From NCBI RefSeq assembly GCF_000517445.1, contig NZ_CP006965.1, positions 682,001-746,000 of the forward strand: 64,000 nt of DNA. Direction: 5' to 3'. The translations under genes and the position numbers were made by a program. This DNA comes from Thermococcus paralvinellae (GTDB lineage Archaea; Methanobacteriota_B; Thermococci; Thermococcales; Thermococcaceae). Under the pieces are notes generated by a model. The model was not told the origin of the DNA. It worked only from the letters and a program-made list of their open reading frames with translations, and searched no databases. Positions 8,870-18,024 of the stretch are shown in pieces (position 1 is the stretch's first letter; each line of letters starts with the position of its first letter).

Positions 8870-9424
8870 ATGGACAATGCGAAAAAGAAGGGAGAGCAGT
8901 ATTTCAAAAAGGGCAAGGTTCTGTGGGTGCTGAAGTATAAAGACAGGCTCTATGGAAAGGTTCTTGGAACTTATCCGTATTACGTTGAGGTTAGCATAAA
9001 AAGTGGAAAAAGCAGATGCACTTGTCCTATTGGGAGAGATTGCAAGCATGTATTTGCTGTGCTGGAGGCTTTTGAGAACGGAGAATATTTTAAGACATCA
9101 AGCCCTTTAGTAGAGCTTTCGTCGCAAGCTGTTGTGGATGAGATTATTTTTGAAAATCCTGATATTGGAAAGCCCATTATCTTAAAGGAGCTAATCTATT
9201 ATGTGAATCACGACGAAAGCGGGAGTGAAGTCGCAAGGCTATTCAGGAAAGCTTTTGCTCTGCTAAAGATGGAGTTTTCAGAGGAATTTTATGAATCCTT
9301 GCTCATACAGTTTGGAGAATTTAAGAAAGTTTTTTATGATTATGAGCTCACCGAGGAGCTTGAGAGAGAGCTTGAAGAACTGAAAAAATTTACGTCAAAT
9401 AATCTAGCAAGCTCTTCGCCTTAA
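8870..9424 (+). CDS. SWIM zinc-finger protein
   Basis: The 184-residue protein contains a SWIM zinc-binding motif CxC-x5-CxH (CTCPIGRDCKH, about residues 47-57) after a short beta-rich N-terminus (VLWVLKYKDRLYGKVLG). The C-terminal part is helical and acidic. SWIM domains bind DNA or proteins and in archaea occur in small stand-alone proteins of unknown role. A TATA-like ATTTAAAA at 8831-8838 predicts a nearly leaderless transcript. GTGGTTA precedes ATG 8870; an in-frame GTG at 8861 is an alternative start. The 3' end overlaps the convergent gene by 35 bp. Confidence 0.75.
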   Translation: MDNAKKKGEQYFKKGKVLWVLKYKDRLYGKVLGTYPYYVEVSIKSGKSRCTCPIGRDCKHVFAVLEAFENGEYFKTSSPLVELSSQAVVDEIIFENPDIGKPIILKELIYYVNHDESGSEVARLFRKAFALLKMEFSEEFYESLLIQFGEFKKVFYDYELTEELERELEELKKFTSNNLASSSP

Positions 9425-9764
9425 TCTTCCTCTTCAACGCGTCATAAACTTCTCTTCCATCAAAATCAGAGGAATACTCAACACCAAGCTCGTCAAGGAA
9501 GAATTTCATTATCTGAAATGCATATTTTGACTTGTTTCCCTCCATTTCCACAGCTATGAATGGCTTACCACGATTTCCAATTATTATATCAAAATTCAAT
9601 CTTACACCCAAATCCACATCAATAAAGCTTATCTTTTCTTGTGTTTTGAATTTTTTCACAAGAGCATTTGGAAATCTTGATTTCAGCTTTTCTATAAGCT
9701 TTATTGCCCTCTCATACTGCTCTTCAGTGAGCTCAGCTTTGAGCCTAATACCTTCGACAATCAT
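9390..9764 (-). CDS. Conserved hypothetical protein (124 aa)
   Basis: A 124-residue protein with a helical N-terminal half (LTEEQYERAIKLIEKLKSRF) and a beta strand pair (ISFIDVDLGVRLNFDIIIGN) ahead of the motif KPFIAVEMEGNKSKYAFQIM. The strand-turn-strand with Asp and EMEG is faintly nuclease-like, but I cannot support that. GGGTGAGAGC before ATG 9764 sets the start. It overlaps the SWIM gene tail by 35 bp and is divergent from reverse gyrase. Confidence 0.6.
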   Translation of the reverse strand: MIVEGIRLKAELTEEQYERAIKLIEKLKSRFPNALVKKFKTQEKISFIDVDLGVRLNFDIIIGNRGKPFIAVEMEGNKSKYAFQIMKFFLDELGVEYSSDFDGREVYDALKRKIKAKSLLDYLT

Positions 9765-9796
9765 GCTCTCACCCACGAGAGAAATCTAAAAAACCC

Positions 9797-9804
9797 TTAT
9801 AAAC
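9797..9804 (+). promoter_or_regulatory. TATA box of reverse gyrase
   Basis: CTTATAAA within AAACCCTTATAAACTTTG lies about 38-45 nt upstream of the ATG at 9842. It is a canonical archaeal promoter element with a short leader. Confidence 0.6.
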
Positions 9805-9841
9805 TTTGCATCACCTAAATAAAACATTAGAGGGTGAGAAA

Positions 9842-12800
9842 ATGAAGGCGATTTATAGAGAAATGTGCCCAAACTGTGAGGATAGAATTAGTGATGAGCG
9901 CTTGTACAAGAAACATCCGTGTAATGTTTGTCTCGATGAGGAAATTCAAGCTGAGGTTTACTTTGATTTGATAACAGGCATTAGAGAAGCTCTTAAGCTG
10001 AAGGGAGCTTTAAAGCACTGGGAAGAGATTTACAAGCTTGAGAAGAAGCTGAGGGAAATTGAAGAGCTCTTTGAGAAAGCCACAGGTTTCAACTTCTGGA
10101 GCGCACAAAAAACTTGGGTAAAGAGACTAATTAAAAACAAGAGCTTTTCCATAATAGCCCCTACAGGTATGGGTAAGAGTGTTTTTGGCTCATTCATGGC
10201 ATTGTATTATGCTAAAAAGAAAAAGAAGAGTTACATAGTCTTACCAACAACACCACTTGTAGTACAGACCATTAAGAGGGTAAAGACATTTGCAGAAAGA
10301 GCCGGCGTTGAAATCAATCTTGCTTATTACCACGGTGGCATGAAGAAGAAGGAAAAAGAGGAGATGACTGAAAAAATAATGAATGGAGATTTTGATATTC
10401 TCATAACTTCAGCTCAATGGCTTGCGAGGAATTTTGACGAGATGCTCAAGGATAAGAGATTTGACTTCATTTTTGTTGATGATGTTGACGCATTTTTGAA
10501 AGCCTCAAAGAACATTGATCGCTCCCTTATTCTGCTCGGCTTTACAGAAGAGATAATCCAGAAGGCTTGGGAAATTATAAGGCTGAAGAAGCAGATGGCA
10601 AAGTTCCTCAACGGCAACAGTCCAGACAAGCAAGAGCAGCTCAATGAACTCAACAAGCAGATTAACAAGCTTGAGAGAGAAATAAGAAAATTCAAGCGTG
10701 AGAATAAAATTGGAGTATTGATTGTGGCTTCAGCAACTGGAAGCGCAAGGGGAGATAGAATAAAGCTCTACCGTGAGCTTTTGGACTTCGAAGTGGGAAG
10801 CGGAAGGTCAGCGTTGAGAAACGTTGTTGACAGCTATCTCTTCCCAGAGAAGCCAATTGAGGAACATGTTGAAGAGCTTTTGGCAAAACTCGGTAAGGGA
10901 GGATTAATTTTTGTTCCAATTGATCAAGGAATCGGCTATGCTGAGAAGCTTACACAATACCTCCAAGAGAAAGGCTTCAAGGTTGAGCTTGTCTCTGCAA
11001 GGAATAAGAAAGGTTTAGAAAAGTTCGAAAACGGAGAAATTGACTATTTGGTTGGTGTTGCAACCTATTATGGAACCATAGTTAGAGGATTAGACTTGCC
11101 GCACTTAATTAGATACGCAATCTTTACAGGTGTGCCAAAATTTAGGTTTAGCCTTGATTTAGAGCAGCCCACAATTTACAGAGTTTTAGGATTGATGAGT
11201 GAAGTTATGGAGTTCCTCAATGAAGAAGATAGACGAGAAGGCGAGAGGCTTTATGCTCGCTTAAGACGTTTGATTAGAAACATTCCACAGTTTGAATTGA
11301 TGAAAATTGAAGAGGCATTGGCTGAAGGTCTGCCGTTAGAAGGATTCCACAGCCATGTCCTTGAAGTGTTCAAACAGAGCGTTGAGTTCTTGAGGAGAGT
11401 TCTAAAGAAAGAAGAAGTGCTCAAACGTATAGAAGAAGACCCATTCGTCAGCCTCAAGGAAGAGGAAGGAAAATGGTACATTGAGATTCCAGATGTTAGG
11501 ACTTACATCCAGGCTAGCGGAAGAACTTCACGTCTCTTCGCTGGTGGAATTACAAAGGGTCTGAGCATAATAATAGTTGATAACGAAAAGGTCTTCAACG
11601 GTTTGAAGAGACAGATGAGATGGCGCTTTGCAGAGTTCGAAATGAAGCCATTTGAGGAGCTTAACCTTGAGGAACTTTTGAGGGAGATCGACGCTGATAG
11701 AGAAAAAGTCAAGCTAATTCTTGCTGGAAAGATAAGTGAAAAAACCAGAGATTTGGTTAAGTCTGCCCTAATGATAGTTGAATCTCCAAACAAAGCTAGA
11801 ACAATAGCCAGCTTCTTTGGACAGCCAAGCAAGAGAAGGATTGGCGACTTGGTGGCATATGAAATCAGCATAGGCGACAGGATGCTGACGATTCTGGCAA
11901 GCGGCGGGCATATGTTCGACCTCGTTACAACGGAAGGTTATCACGGCGTCCTCATAGAGGAAAGGAACGGAAAGCTCTACTTCATCCCAGTCTATGACAC
12001 AATAAAACGCTGTAGAGACTGTGGTCATCAGTTCGTTGACTGGGAAGAGAAAGGAGTCTGCCCGAGATGCGGCTCAAGGAATGTTAGAGATGCTCTGGAG
12101 AATGTAATTGCAATGCGTGAGATAGCCCAGGAAGTTGATGAAATTCTCATAGGAACCGACCCAGATGTCGAGGGAGAAAAGATTGCATGGGACATTAGGA
12201 ATGTCCTAAGTCCCTACACTCCAAACATCAAGCGCATTGAGTTCCACGAAGTTACAAGGCCAGCCATATTAAAAGCTCTGAATGAAGCAAGAGACGTTAA
12301 TGAGTTCAGGGTCAATGCCCAACTAGTGAGGAGAATCGAGGACAGATGGATTGGATTCGAGCTCAGCCAAAAGCTGTGGGAGGTCTTTGAGAGCAGAAAC
12401 TTATCAGCTGGTAGAGTTCAAACGCCAGTTCTTGGATGGGTAATACAGAGATACAAGGAATTCGTCGAGAGCGAGACGGATTTCATGGCATTGACTTTGG
12501 AGAACGGCTTAAGCGTAACCCTTGAAGGGGTCAAAGAGGAAGTTAACGAGGTAATCATTGAAGACGTTCAAATTGAGGAGAAGGAAATCAACCCGTTCCC
12601 ACCGTATACCACAGATACAATGCTCCAAGATGCCTCAAGGTTTTTAGGATTCTCTGCTCCTCATACAATGCAGTTAGCACAGGATCTTTTCGAGCTCGGT
12701 CTTATCACTTATCACAGAACTGATTCAACTCACGTCAGCAATACGGGTATCGAAGTTGCGAAGGAATACATTAGCGAAGAAATTGGAGAGGAATACTTTG

Positions 12801-13492
12801 CTCCAAGAAAGTGGGGTGAAGAGGGAGCACACGAATGTATAAGACCCACAAGACCAATTGACACCGGAAGATTAATGCAACTGCTGAGAGATGGGATCAT
12901 TACCCTTGCAAGGGGACTCACAAGAGATCACTTCAGGCTTTATGATATGATATTCAGACGCTTCATGGCATCGCAGATGAAAGCTGCAAAAGTTCTCTAT
13001 GAAAAAGCGGTGATTGATGCAAAAGTTACTAAGACTGAGATTGAGGGATACATTGAAATAATCTTTGATGGCTGGACTAGGTTAAGGGCACCCCCATTAA
13101 GACAGTTGCCAAAGCTTGAGAAAGGACAGAAGCTCAAAGTCCTTGAGGTTAAGAAATGGAGAGCACCGAAAGTTTCCCTTTACACTCAGGGTGATTTGAT
13201 TGCTCTTATGAAAGAGCGCAAGATTGGAAGACCATCCACATATGCAAAGATTGTTAAGACACTCTTAGACAGACACTATGTCATTGAGACAAAAGGAAGA
13301 AAGAAGCTAGTTCCAACAGAGCTTGGGACTAAAGTCTACCACTACCTTATAAGCAAATACAAAGAGCTTGTGAGTGAGGAAAGAACAAGGCAGCTTGAAG
13401 AGCTTATGGACTTGGTAGAGGAAAACAAAGCAGACTATCAAGAAGTGCTGAATAACATGTATACAGAGATTAAACAATATATTTTGAAGTGA
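9842..13492 (+). CDS. rgy: Reverse gyrase
   Basis: This 1216-residue enzyme introduces positive supercoils and is the marker protein of hyperthermophiles. In order: an N-terminal zinc finger (C9, C12, C27, C30); a helicase-like domain with Walker A APTGMGKS (106-113) and the DDVD box ([14 protein letters not shown]); a latch region; then a type IA topoisomerase with a TOPRIM start [14 protein letters not shown], a second zinc finger (about C724, C727, C740, C743), the acidic [14 protein letters not shown], and the catalytic Tyr in [12 protein letters not shown] (about Tyr957). No intein is present. GAGGGTGAGAAA precedes ATG 9842. The gene is intact. Confidence 0.98.
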   Translation: MKAIYREMCPNCEDRISDERLYKKHPCNVCLDEEIQAEVYFDLITGIREALKLKGALKHWEEIYKLEKKLREIEELFEKATGFNFWSAQKTWVKRLIKNKSFSIIAPTGMGKSVFGSFMALYYAKKKKKSYIVLPTTPLVVQTIKRVKTFAERAGVEINLAYYHGGMKKKEKEEMTEKIMNGDFDILITSAQWLARNFDEMLKDKRFDFIFVDDVDAFLKASKNIDRSLILLGFTEEIIQKAWEIIRLKKQMAKFLNGNSPDKQEQLNELNKQINKLEREIRKFKRENKIGVLIVASATGSARGDRIKLYRELLDFEVGSGRSALRNVVDSYLFPEKPIEEHVEELLAKLGKGGLIFVPIDQGIGYAEKLTQYLQEKGFKVELVSARNKKGLEKFENGEIDYLVGVATYYGTIVRGLDLPHLIRYAIFTGVPKFRFSLDLEQPTIYRVLGLMSEVMEFLNEEDRREGERLYARLRRLIRNIPQFELMKIEEALAEGLPLEGFHSHVLEVFKQSVEFLRRVLKKEEVLKRIEEDPFVSLKEEEGKWYIEIPDVRTYIQASGRTSRLFAGGITKGLSIIIVDNEKVFNGLKRQMRWRFAEFEMKPFEELNLEELLREIDADREKVKLILAGKISEKTRDLVKSALMIVESPNKARTIASFFGQPSKRRIGDLVAYEISIGDRMLTILASGGHMFDLVTTEGYHGVLIEERNGKLYFIPVYDTIKRCRDCGHQFVDWEEKGVCPRCGSRNVRDALENVIAMREIAQEVDEILIGTDPDVEGEKIAWDIRNVLSPYTPNIKRIEFHEVTRPAILKALNEARDVNEFRVNAQLVRRIEDRWIGFELSQKLWEVFESRNLSAGRVQTPVLGWVIQRYKEFVESETDFMALTLENGLSVTLEGVKEEVNEVIIEDVQIEEKEINPFPPYTTDTMLQDASRFLGFSAPHTMQLAQDLFELGLITYHRTDSTHVSNTGIEVAKEYISEEIGEEYFAPRKWGEEGAHECIRPTRPIDTGRLMQLLRDGIITLARGLTRDHFRLYDMIFRRFMASQMKAAKVLYEKAVIDAKVTKTEIEGYIEIIFDGWTRLRAPPLRQLPKLEKGQKLKVLEVKKWRAPKVSLYTQGDLIALMKERKIGRPSTYAKIVKTLLDRHYVIETKGRKKLVPTELGTKVYHYLISKYKELVSEERTRQLEELMDLVEENKADYQEVLNNMYTEIKQYILK

Positions 13493-13705
13493 CTTTTCTT
13501 CTTTGTTATTTATTTGTCTATTTTACAACTATTACTATTAGTAATTCATTGTCCTTTTTAGTCAATATTGTTTCCTCAACCAAAAAATTTAAAATTAAGG
13601 TATAGTAAAAGCTTTGTATGTCGGTACAATATGGATAAAATCAAATGAAGTTATGTTTAAATCATGATGTTTAAATAAGATGTAAAACTAGCTGGTTGGA
13701 AAAAA

Positions 13706-13714
13706 GTTATATAC
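13706..13714 (+). promoter_or_regulatory. TATA box of trmBL2
   Basis: GTTATATAC in AAAAAGTTATATACTTTAAG lies about 46-54 nt upstream of the ATG at 13760. The preceding 13493-13700 stretch is AT-rich, holds pyrimidine runs suited to terminating rgy, and shows no gene. Confidence 0.55.
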
Positions 13715-13759
13715 TTTAAGCTCACATACCATTTTGACAGAAATATGACGGTGGTAAAA

Positions 13760-14554
13760 ATGGCAAAAGATAGGATGGTAGAACTTTTACAAGAACATTT
13801 TGAATTGAACTTATATGAAGCAAGAGCATATGTTGCCTTAGTTGCGTTTGGCGTTCTTACTCCAGCAGAGTTGGCAAGCGTTTCTGAAGTCCCAGCGCCA
13901 AGAACTTACGATGTGTTGAGGAGCCTGGAGAAGAAAGGTTTTGCAATCAGCCAACCAGGCAAGGTCAACAAATACAGGCCAGTTCATCCAAAGAACATTC
14001 TCGAGAAGTTCATTGAGGAATGGCAGGAAAGAGTTAAAGAAGAACTTGAAGCAAAGAAGAAGGCAAAGGAAGAGTTGCTCGAACTTATGACACCATTGAT
14101 AGAGACAGAGATTCCAAAGTATGGTGTTGAGAGAGTTTGGGTTGTCAGGGGAATCAGAAACTCAACTCTCAAGACAAAGGAAATGCTTGAAGGAGTTCAA
14201 AAGGAGATACTCCTTGCAGATGATGGTTATGTCGCAATAAACCTTGAAGATGACATCATTAAGGCCATTGAAAGGGGTATTACTGTCAAAATTGTTGTTA
14301 CCAAGCAGATACTTCCAAGACTACAAGCATCAAAACTCATGGACTACTACAAGAACGGAAAGTTTGAGCTTAAGGTTATTGACAACCTTGAACTACCAAT
14401 GCTAATCTGTGATGAGGAAGTGTTCTTTGCATTAGAGGACATGGCTGCTAGATACTTCAACTATGAGACCCAAGTCTGGATTAAGGACTTCAGAGTTGTC
14501 AGCCTCTTTAGAGGAAAGTTCAATGAATATTGGGAGAAGGCAACAAAAGTTTGA
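13760..14554 (+). CDS. trmBL2: TrmB-family chromatin protein TrmBL2
   Basis: The 264-residue protein has a TrmB-type N-terminal winged helix (LQEHFELNLYEARAYVALVA, then VSEVPAPRTYDVLRSLEKKG), a coiled-coil segment rich in Lys and Glu (about 85-115), and a C-terminal phospholipase D-like TrmB domain lacking an evident sugar-binding extension. Length and position directly downstream of reverse gyrase match TrmBL2 of T. kodakarensis, an abundant protein that coats DNA and forms stiff filaments. GGTGGTAAAA precedes ATG 13760. The assignment rests on length, domain layout and synteny. Confidence 0.88.
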   Translation: MAKDRMVELLQEHFELNLYEARAYVALVAFGVLTPAELASVSEVPAPRTYDVLRSLEKKGFAISQPGKVNKYRPVHPKNILEKFIEEWQERVKEELEAKKKAKEELLELMTPLIETEIPKYGVERVWVVRGIRNSTLKTKEMLEGVQKEILLADDGYVAINLEDDIIKAIERGITVKIVVTKQILPRLQASKLMDYYKNGKFELKVIDNLELPMLICDEEVFFALEDMAARYFNYETQVWIKDFRVVSLFRGKFNEYWEKATKV

Positions 14555-14555
14555 C

Positions 14556-14567
14556 ACCTCTTTTTTC
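14556..14567. terminator. T-rich region between convergent genes
   Basis: The short gap between the trmBL2 stop and the convergent HTH gene stop contains a run of six T with flanking pyrimidines, the usual archaeal oligo-T termination signal. It is inferred from composition only. Confidence 0.35.
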
Positions 14568-14779
14568 TATACATATTTAAATTTCTCTTCTTCAGGAGTT
14601 TTTTGCTTGATTCTCCAAAGAATCTTGCCTTCTTTCTGAAGGCTCTCGACTTTTCCTTGCTCTACTAGTCTGAGTAATATCTTCCTGACCTCCGCAAGAG
14701 GCATCTTTGTTTCCTTTGATATTTCTGACGTTGTTAATTCCCTCTCTTTAAGGACATTTAAAATCTTTAAATGCTTCAT
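14567..14779 (-). CDS. Small winged-helix (MarR-like) protein
   Basis: A 70-residue single wHTH domain: helix 1 KHLKILNVLKERE, helix 2 LTTSEISKETKM, recognition helix LAEVRKILLRLVEQGKVES, wing EGKILWRI. It is probably a DNA-binding regulator of unknown target. It overlaps by 4 nt the end of the upstream zinc-ribbon gene, so it is the last gene of a three-gene minus-strand operon (15826 to 14567). Confidence 0.7.
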   Translation of the reverse strand: MKHLKILNVLKERELTTSEISKETKMPLAEVRKILLRLVEQGKVESLQKEGKILWRIKQKTPEEEKFKYV

Positions 14780-15096
14780 TTCGTACCCTCCAGTTTTTTA
14801 TATCTTTCTAAGATGTCAATTATCTTTTCCATAACTTTTAAGTGCTTTTCGAGTTCTTCGATATCATTGGGTAAATTGTTTGCTAATATCTTTAGCCTTT
14901 CCATTAATATTTGCTCAATTCCTTTCAACTCAGCTTTTCTTTGCTTTTCCCTATGCTCGCACACAGGGCAGAAAGCTCTTCCATTGAGCTCAAAAAGAGG
15001 GGAACCACATTTAGGACAGTGTTTATCAAGCATCTTTGCTCCAGAAAATAGTAGTGGGGTTATTATTTTTCTGATTTCCTCATCACTTAATGTCAT
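14776..15096 (-). CDS. Zinc-ribbon protein of the UPF0148 / autoantigen p27 family
   Basis: The 106-residue protein has LSGAKMLDKHCPKCGSPLF-type features: FSGAKMLDKHCPKCGSPL (about 17-34) with CxxC, a second CxxC (FCPVC, about 43-47), and a long C-terminal coiled-coil-prone helix. This is the pattern of UPF0148 archaeal proteins related to Sjogren/scleroderma autoantigen 1. Function is unknown; a zinc-bound interaction module is likely. ATG 15096 is set by GGTGAGTGAA and follows the stop of the ureohydrolase gene by about a nucleotide. Confidence 0.75.
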   Translation of the reverse strand: MTLSDEEIRKIITPLLFSGAKMLDKHCPKCGSPLFELNGRAFCPVCEHREKQRKAELKGIEQILMERLKILANNLPNDIEELEKHLKVMEKIIDILERYKKLEGTK

Positions 15097-15097
15097 T

Positions 15098-15826
15098 TCA
15101 CTCACCACTCAGTAATTGAAACACATCAATTAGTGCTTTCTTCCCCAGACGTGAACGCTTTATCTTGTCTGAAATCTCCGCTATGTCAAATGCTATAATC
15201 TTAAAGTTCTTTTTAATTTCTTCGAGAATGTTAAGAAGTTCTTCTAATGTGAGTTCGCCATGCTGAAAGCTAGCAATTTTATATTCAGGCAACAAAACGT
15301 CTAAATCAACGGTGAGATAAATTTCCTCCCCAAGATATTTCTTTACATCTTTGATTATTTCCTCTATTGGATGGTTTTTCAGACTTTTATACGCTTTCCA
15401 TTTGCCCCTTGTTTTTCTGCTTCTAGGTAAAGCAGGGAATATTTTAACTCTCCTCGTCCACAGCTCAGTTCCCTCTGTAGTGGGTATCATCAAAACAGGA
15501 CCAACAACGGAGGCCTTTTCAATTACTCTTTTTTCGAGGGCATATGCAAGCCAAGAACCATGATCTAGATAATCATGCATTAAATCGGTATGGGCATCTA
15601 TGCTTATAACTGCTCTCGGTTTGAGCTTTTGGACTATACCATAAGTCGCAAGGTGCTCCCCAATTATATATGCCTTATCTACGGGCAATCTTTCAGAAAG
15701 TAATTCAATGGTATTTGACTCAACAATCATGTATTCATCAATAAGTTTATTCTTTCGTAGAAGGTTGAGAACATACATGACACCCTCTCTATTTGGCCTT
15801 TCCCCAAATGGAATAAATGTAACCAT
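15098..15826 (-). CDS. Arginase/agmatinase (ureohydrolase) superfamily protein
   Basis: This 242-residue protein keeps the metal-binding motifs of the ureohydrolase fold: IGEHLATYG (His, about 57), ISIDAHTDLMHD (DAHxD, about 75-79) and LTVDLDVLLP (DxD, about 172-174), with AFDIAEI near the C-terminus. It is shorter than typical arginases or agmatinases (about 290-300), and several substrate-loop residues differ, so the substrate is uncertain. It could hydrolyse agmatine or another guanidino or amidino compound. It starts the operon with the zinc-ribbon and wHTH genes. Confidence 0.75.
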   Translation of the reverse strand: MVTFIPFGERPNREGVMYVLNLLRKNKLIDEYMIVESNTIELLSERLPVDKAYIIGEHLATYGIVQKLKPRAVISIDAHTDLMHDYLDHGSWLAYALEKRVIEKASVVGPVLMIPTTEGTELWTRRVKIFPALPRSRKTRGKWKAYKSLKNHPIEEIIKDVKKYLGEEIYLTVDLDVLLPEYKIASFQHGELTLEELLNILEEIKKNFKIIAFDIAEISDKIKRSRLGKKALIDVFQLLSGE

Positions 15827-15919
15827 TGCAACTCCCGAAATTTAATTCAGCGAACTATTTTTAAACTTAGTCCAGCACTGTTTAATGCGGCAATTAAGTA
15901 ATTATGTAGTTATGTTTAC

Positions 15920-15938
15920 AAATTTTTGTCAAAAATTT
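15920..15938. repeat. 9-bp inverted repeat in the hps-phi leader
   Basis: AAATTTTTG (15920-15928), one central T, then CAAAAATTT (15930-15938) form a perfect palindrome in the 186-bp gap before the hps-phi gene. A TATA-like TATTTTTAAAC lies near 15856. It could be an operator or a weak hairpin in the leader; its function is not shown. Confidence 0.4.
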
Positions 15939-16012
15939 TGAGAGTTAAAGTTAAAAAGTGTGCAATTGATGTTAAGGTGAAAGCTTTAGAAGAATATTGG
16001 GAGGAGCTCAAG

Positions 16013-17233
16013 ATGATTCTGCAAGTTGCCCTAGATTTAACTGATATTGAACAAGCTATTTCTATAGCAGAAAAAGCTGCTCGTGGTGGCGCTCACTGGC
16101 TTGAGGTTGGAACCCCCCTTATTAAAAAAGAAGGAATGCGAGCAGTTGAACTAATGAAGAGACGCTTTCCAGATAGGAAGATAGTCGCAGACCTAAAGAC
16201 AATGGATACCGGAGCTTTAGAAGTTGAGATGGCTGCAAGACATGGGGCGGATGTTGTCTCTATTCTTGGCGTTGCTGATGACAAAACAATAAAAGATGCA
16301 CTTGCAGTTGCAAGAAAATATGGAGTAAAAGTTATGGTAGACTTAATAGGCGTTAAGGACAAAGTTAAGAGAGCAAAAGAGCTTGAAAAAATGGGAGTTC
16401 ATTATATCCTGGTTCACACAGGAATAGATGAGCAAGCCCAAGGAAAAAGTCCACTTGAAGACTTAGAAAAAGTCGTTAAAGCAGTTAAAATACCAGTTGC
16501 AGTTGCGGGAGGATTGAACTTAGAAACAATTCCCAAAGTTATTGAGTTAGGTGCAACTATAATCATCGTTGGAGGAGCAATTACTAAGGCGGGAGACCCC
16601 GAGGAGACAACAAGGAGAATAATTGACCTCTTCTGGGGTGAATACATGCAGACAATAAGAAAGGCAATGCATGATATAATCGAACATATTGATCACGTTG
16701 CCGATGCTCTCAGGCTTGAGGAAGTTAGAGGAATGGTTGATGCAATGATTGGAGCTAATAAGATTTTTATATATGGTGCTGGAAGGAGTGGATTAGTTGG
16801 CAAAGCATTCGCCATGAGACTGATGCACCTTGACTTTGATGTTTATGTTGTTGGTGAAACTATAACTCCAGCTTTTGAAGAGGGTGATTTGCTGATAGCG
16901 ATAAGTGGAAGCGGTGAGACAAGGACTATAGTTGATGCGGCTGAGATTGCAAAAAGGCAGGGTGGAAAAGTTGTTGCAATAACTTCATATAAGAATTCGA
17001 CACTCGGCAAGTTAGCTGATGTTGTAGTTGAGATTCCGGGAAGAGCTAAGACTGATGTTCCAACTGACTACATAGCCAGGCAGATGCTAACCCAGTACAA
17101 GTGGATAGCTCCAATGGGAACCTTATTTGAAGATTCAACAATGGTATTTTTGGATGGAATAATTGCACTTTTAATGGCAACATTCCAGAAAACCGAAAAG
17201 GATATGAAGAGAAAACATGCGACCTTAGAATAG
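16013..17233 (+). CDS. hps-phi: Bifunctional 3-hexulose-6-phosphate synthase / 6-phospho-3-hexuloisomerase
   Basis: The 406-residue fusion joins an OMP-decarboxylase-like HPS barrel (residues 1 to about 210: LQVALDLTDIEQAISIAEKA, DLKTMDTGALEVEMAARHGAD, VAVAGGLNLETI) to a SIS-domain PHI (about 215-400: FIYGAGRSGLVGKAFAMRL, LIAISGSGETRTIVDAAEI). In archaea lacking the oxidative pentose phosphate pathway it runs in reverse, turning fructose 6-phosphate into ribulose 5-phosphate plus formaldehyde. ATG 16013 is chosen for GGGAGGAGCTCAAG and because the length equals the T. kodakarensis enzyme; the in-frame upstream ATG at 15926 adds a non-homologous leader. It heads an operon through 19634. Confidence 0.95.
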   Translation: MILQVALDLTDIEQAISIAEKAARGGAHWLEVGTPLIKKEGMRAVELMKRRFPDRKIVADLKTMDTGALEVEMAARHGADVVSILGVADDKTIKDALAVARKYGVKVMVDLIGVKDKVKRAKELEKMGVHYILVHTGIDEQAQGKSPLEDLEKVVKAVKIPVAVAGGLNLETIPKVIELGATIIIVGGAITKAGDPEETTRRIIDLFWGEYMQTIRKAMHDIIEHIDHVADALRLEEVRGMVDAMIGANKIFIYGAGRSGLVGKAFAMRLMHLDFDVYVVGETITPAFEEGDLLIAISGSGETRTIVDAAEIAKRQGGKVVAITSYKNSTLGKLADVVVEIPGRAKTDVPTDYIARQMLTQYKWIAPMGTLFEDSTMVFLDGIIALLMATFQKTEKDMKRKHATLE

Positions 17234-17241
17234 GGGTCACC

Positions 17242-18024
17242 ATGATTTACTTTAATCATATTTTTGTTGGGATTGGAAATGGTGGAATTAGGATTGTGAA
17301 AAACATTGACATTCCCAATGCCGTTAAAGTAACTCTTGATTCTTCTTATTATCTCTTTGATAAAAAGAGAAATTCCTTCGTAAAGCAAATTAAGAATTTT
17401 TTTGGTAACCTTAGTGATGATACAATAGTCTGGGTAATATTTGAGGACAAGCCGATTAATATTGAAATTGCAAACCTTATCAACAATACCCTACCAGACA
17501 AAGCAATTCGCTTAGCTTATGTACTATCTCCCTATAAGGAACTTGTCTATGAACAAAAACCCAAATGGGCCAATAATTTCGAAACTGTCTTTTACGATTC
17601 TCTTTCAGAGTTTTTAGATGCCTACACTTTAATACCTTTGGAGGATGCCTTTAACGCAGCAAGTAAGCAAATTGGCATCATGTTCTCAAAGCTTTACTAT
17701 TATCTTGAGAACCAAATGCTTGTTAACATTGATTACGCTGACTTGTTCAATATGGTTAAGGGGGGTAACATTGGAATACTGCGCATTTTAAGAGAAGTTG
17801 ACTTTGAATGGAATTGGGGGATATGGGATAGAGGATTGATCAGCATAATGGTGGGTAAAAAAGTTCCTCTAAAAAGTGCCCACGAGATTTTGGGAAAGTT
17901 TCAACATTTCCTCAGAGAAAAAGATATAATATGGGGAGTCAGAATGAATGAAGAACTTGAAAATGAGATTGAAATATTAGCACTTTTAATCAAGAGGTGG
18001 TCAAATGGAGGCAATTCTATTTGA
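17242..18024 (+). CDS. Divergent FtsZ/tubulin-superfamily protein lacking the T4 loop
   Basis: No family is obvious at first sight, but the 260-residue product follows the FtsZ order. A beta strand and Gly-rich loop HIFVGIGNGGIRIVKNI (6-22) aligns with the FtsZ T1 region; DDTIVWVIFEDKPINIEIAN (59-78) sits where FtsZ has strand S4 and the GGGTGTG T4 loop; LEDAFNAASKQIGIMFSKL (133-151) resembles the core helix H7 region; and MLVNIDYADLFNMVKGG (159-175) matches the T7 synergy loop GLVNLDFADVRAVM, keeping N162, D164 and D167. The T4 glycines are gone, so GTP binding is doubtful. It lies 8 nt after hps-phi and overlaps the HAD gene by 20 nt. Confidence 0.6.
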   Translation: MIYFNHIFVGIGNGGIRIVKNIDIPNAVKVTLDSSYYLFDKKRNSFVKQIKNFFGNLSDDTIVWVIFEDKPINIEIANLINNTLPDKAIRLAYVLSPYKELVYEQKPKWANNFETVFYDSLSEFLDAYTLIPLEDAFNAASKQIGIMFSKLYYYLENQMLVNIDYADLFNMVKGGNIGILRILREVDFEWNWGIWDRGLISIMVGKKVPLKSAHEILGKFQHFLREKDIIWGVRMNEELENEIEILALLIKRWSNGGNSI

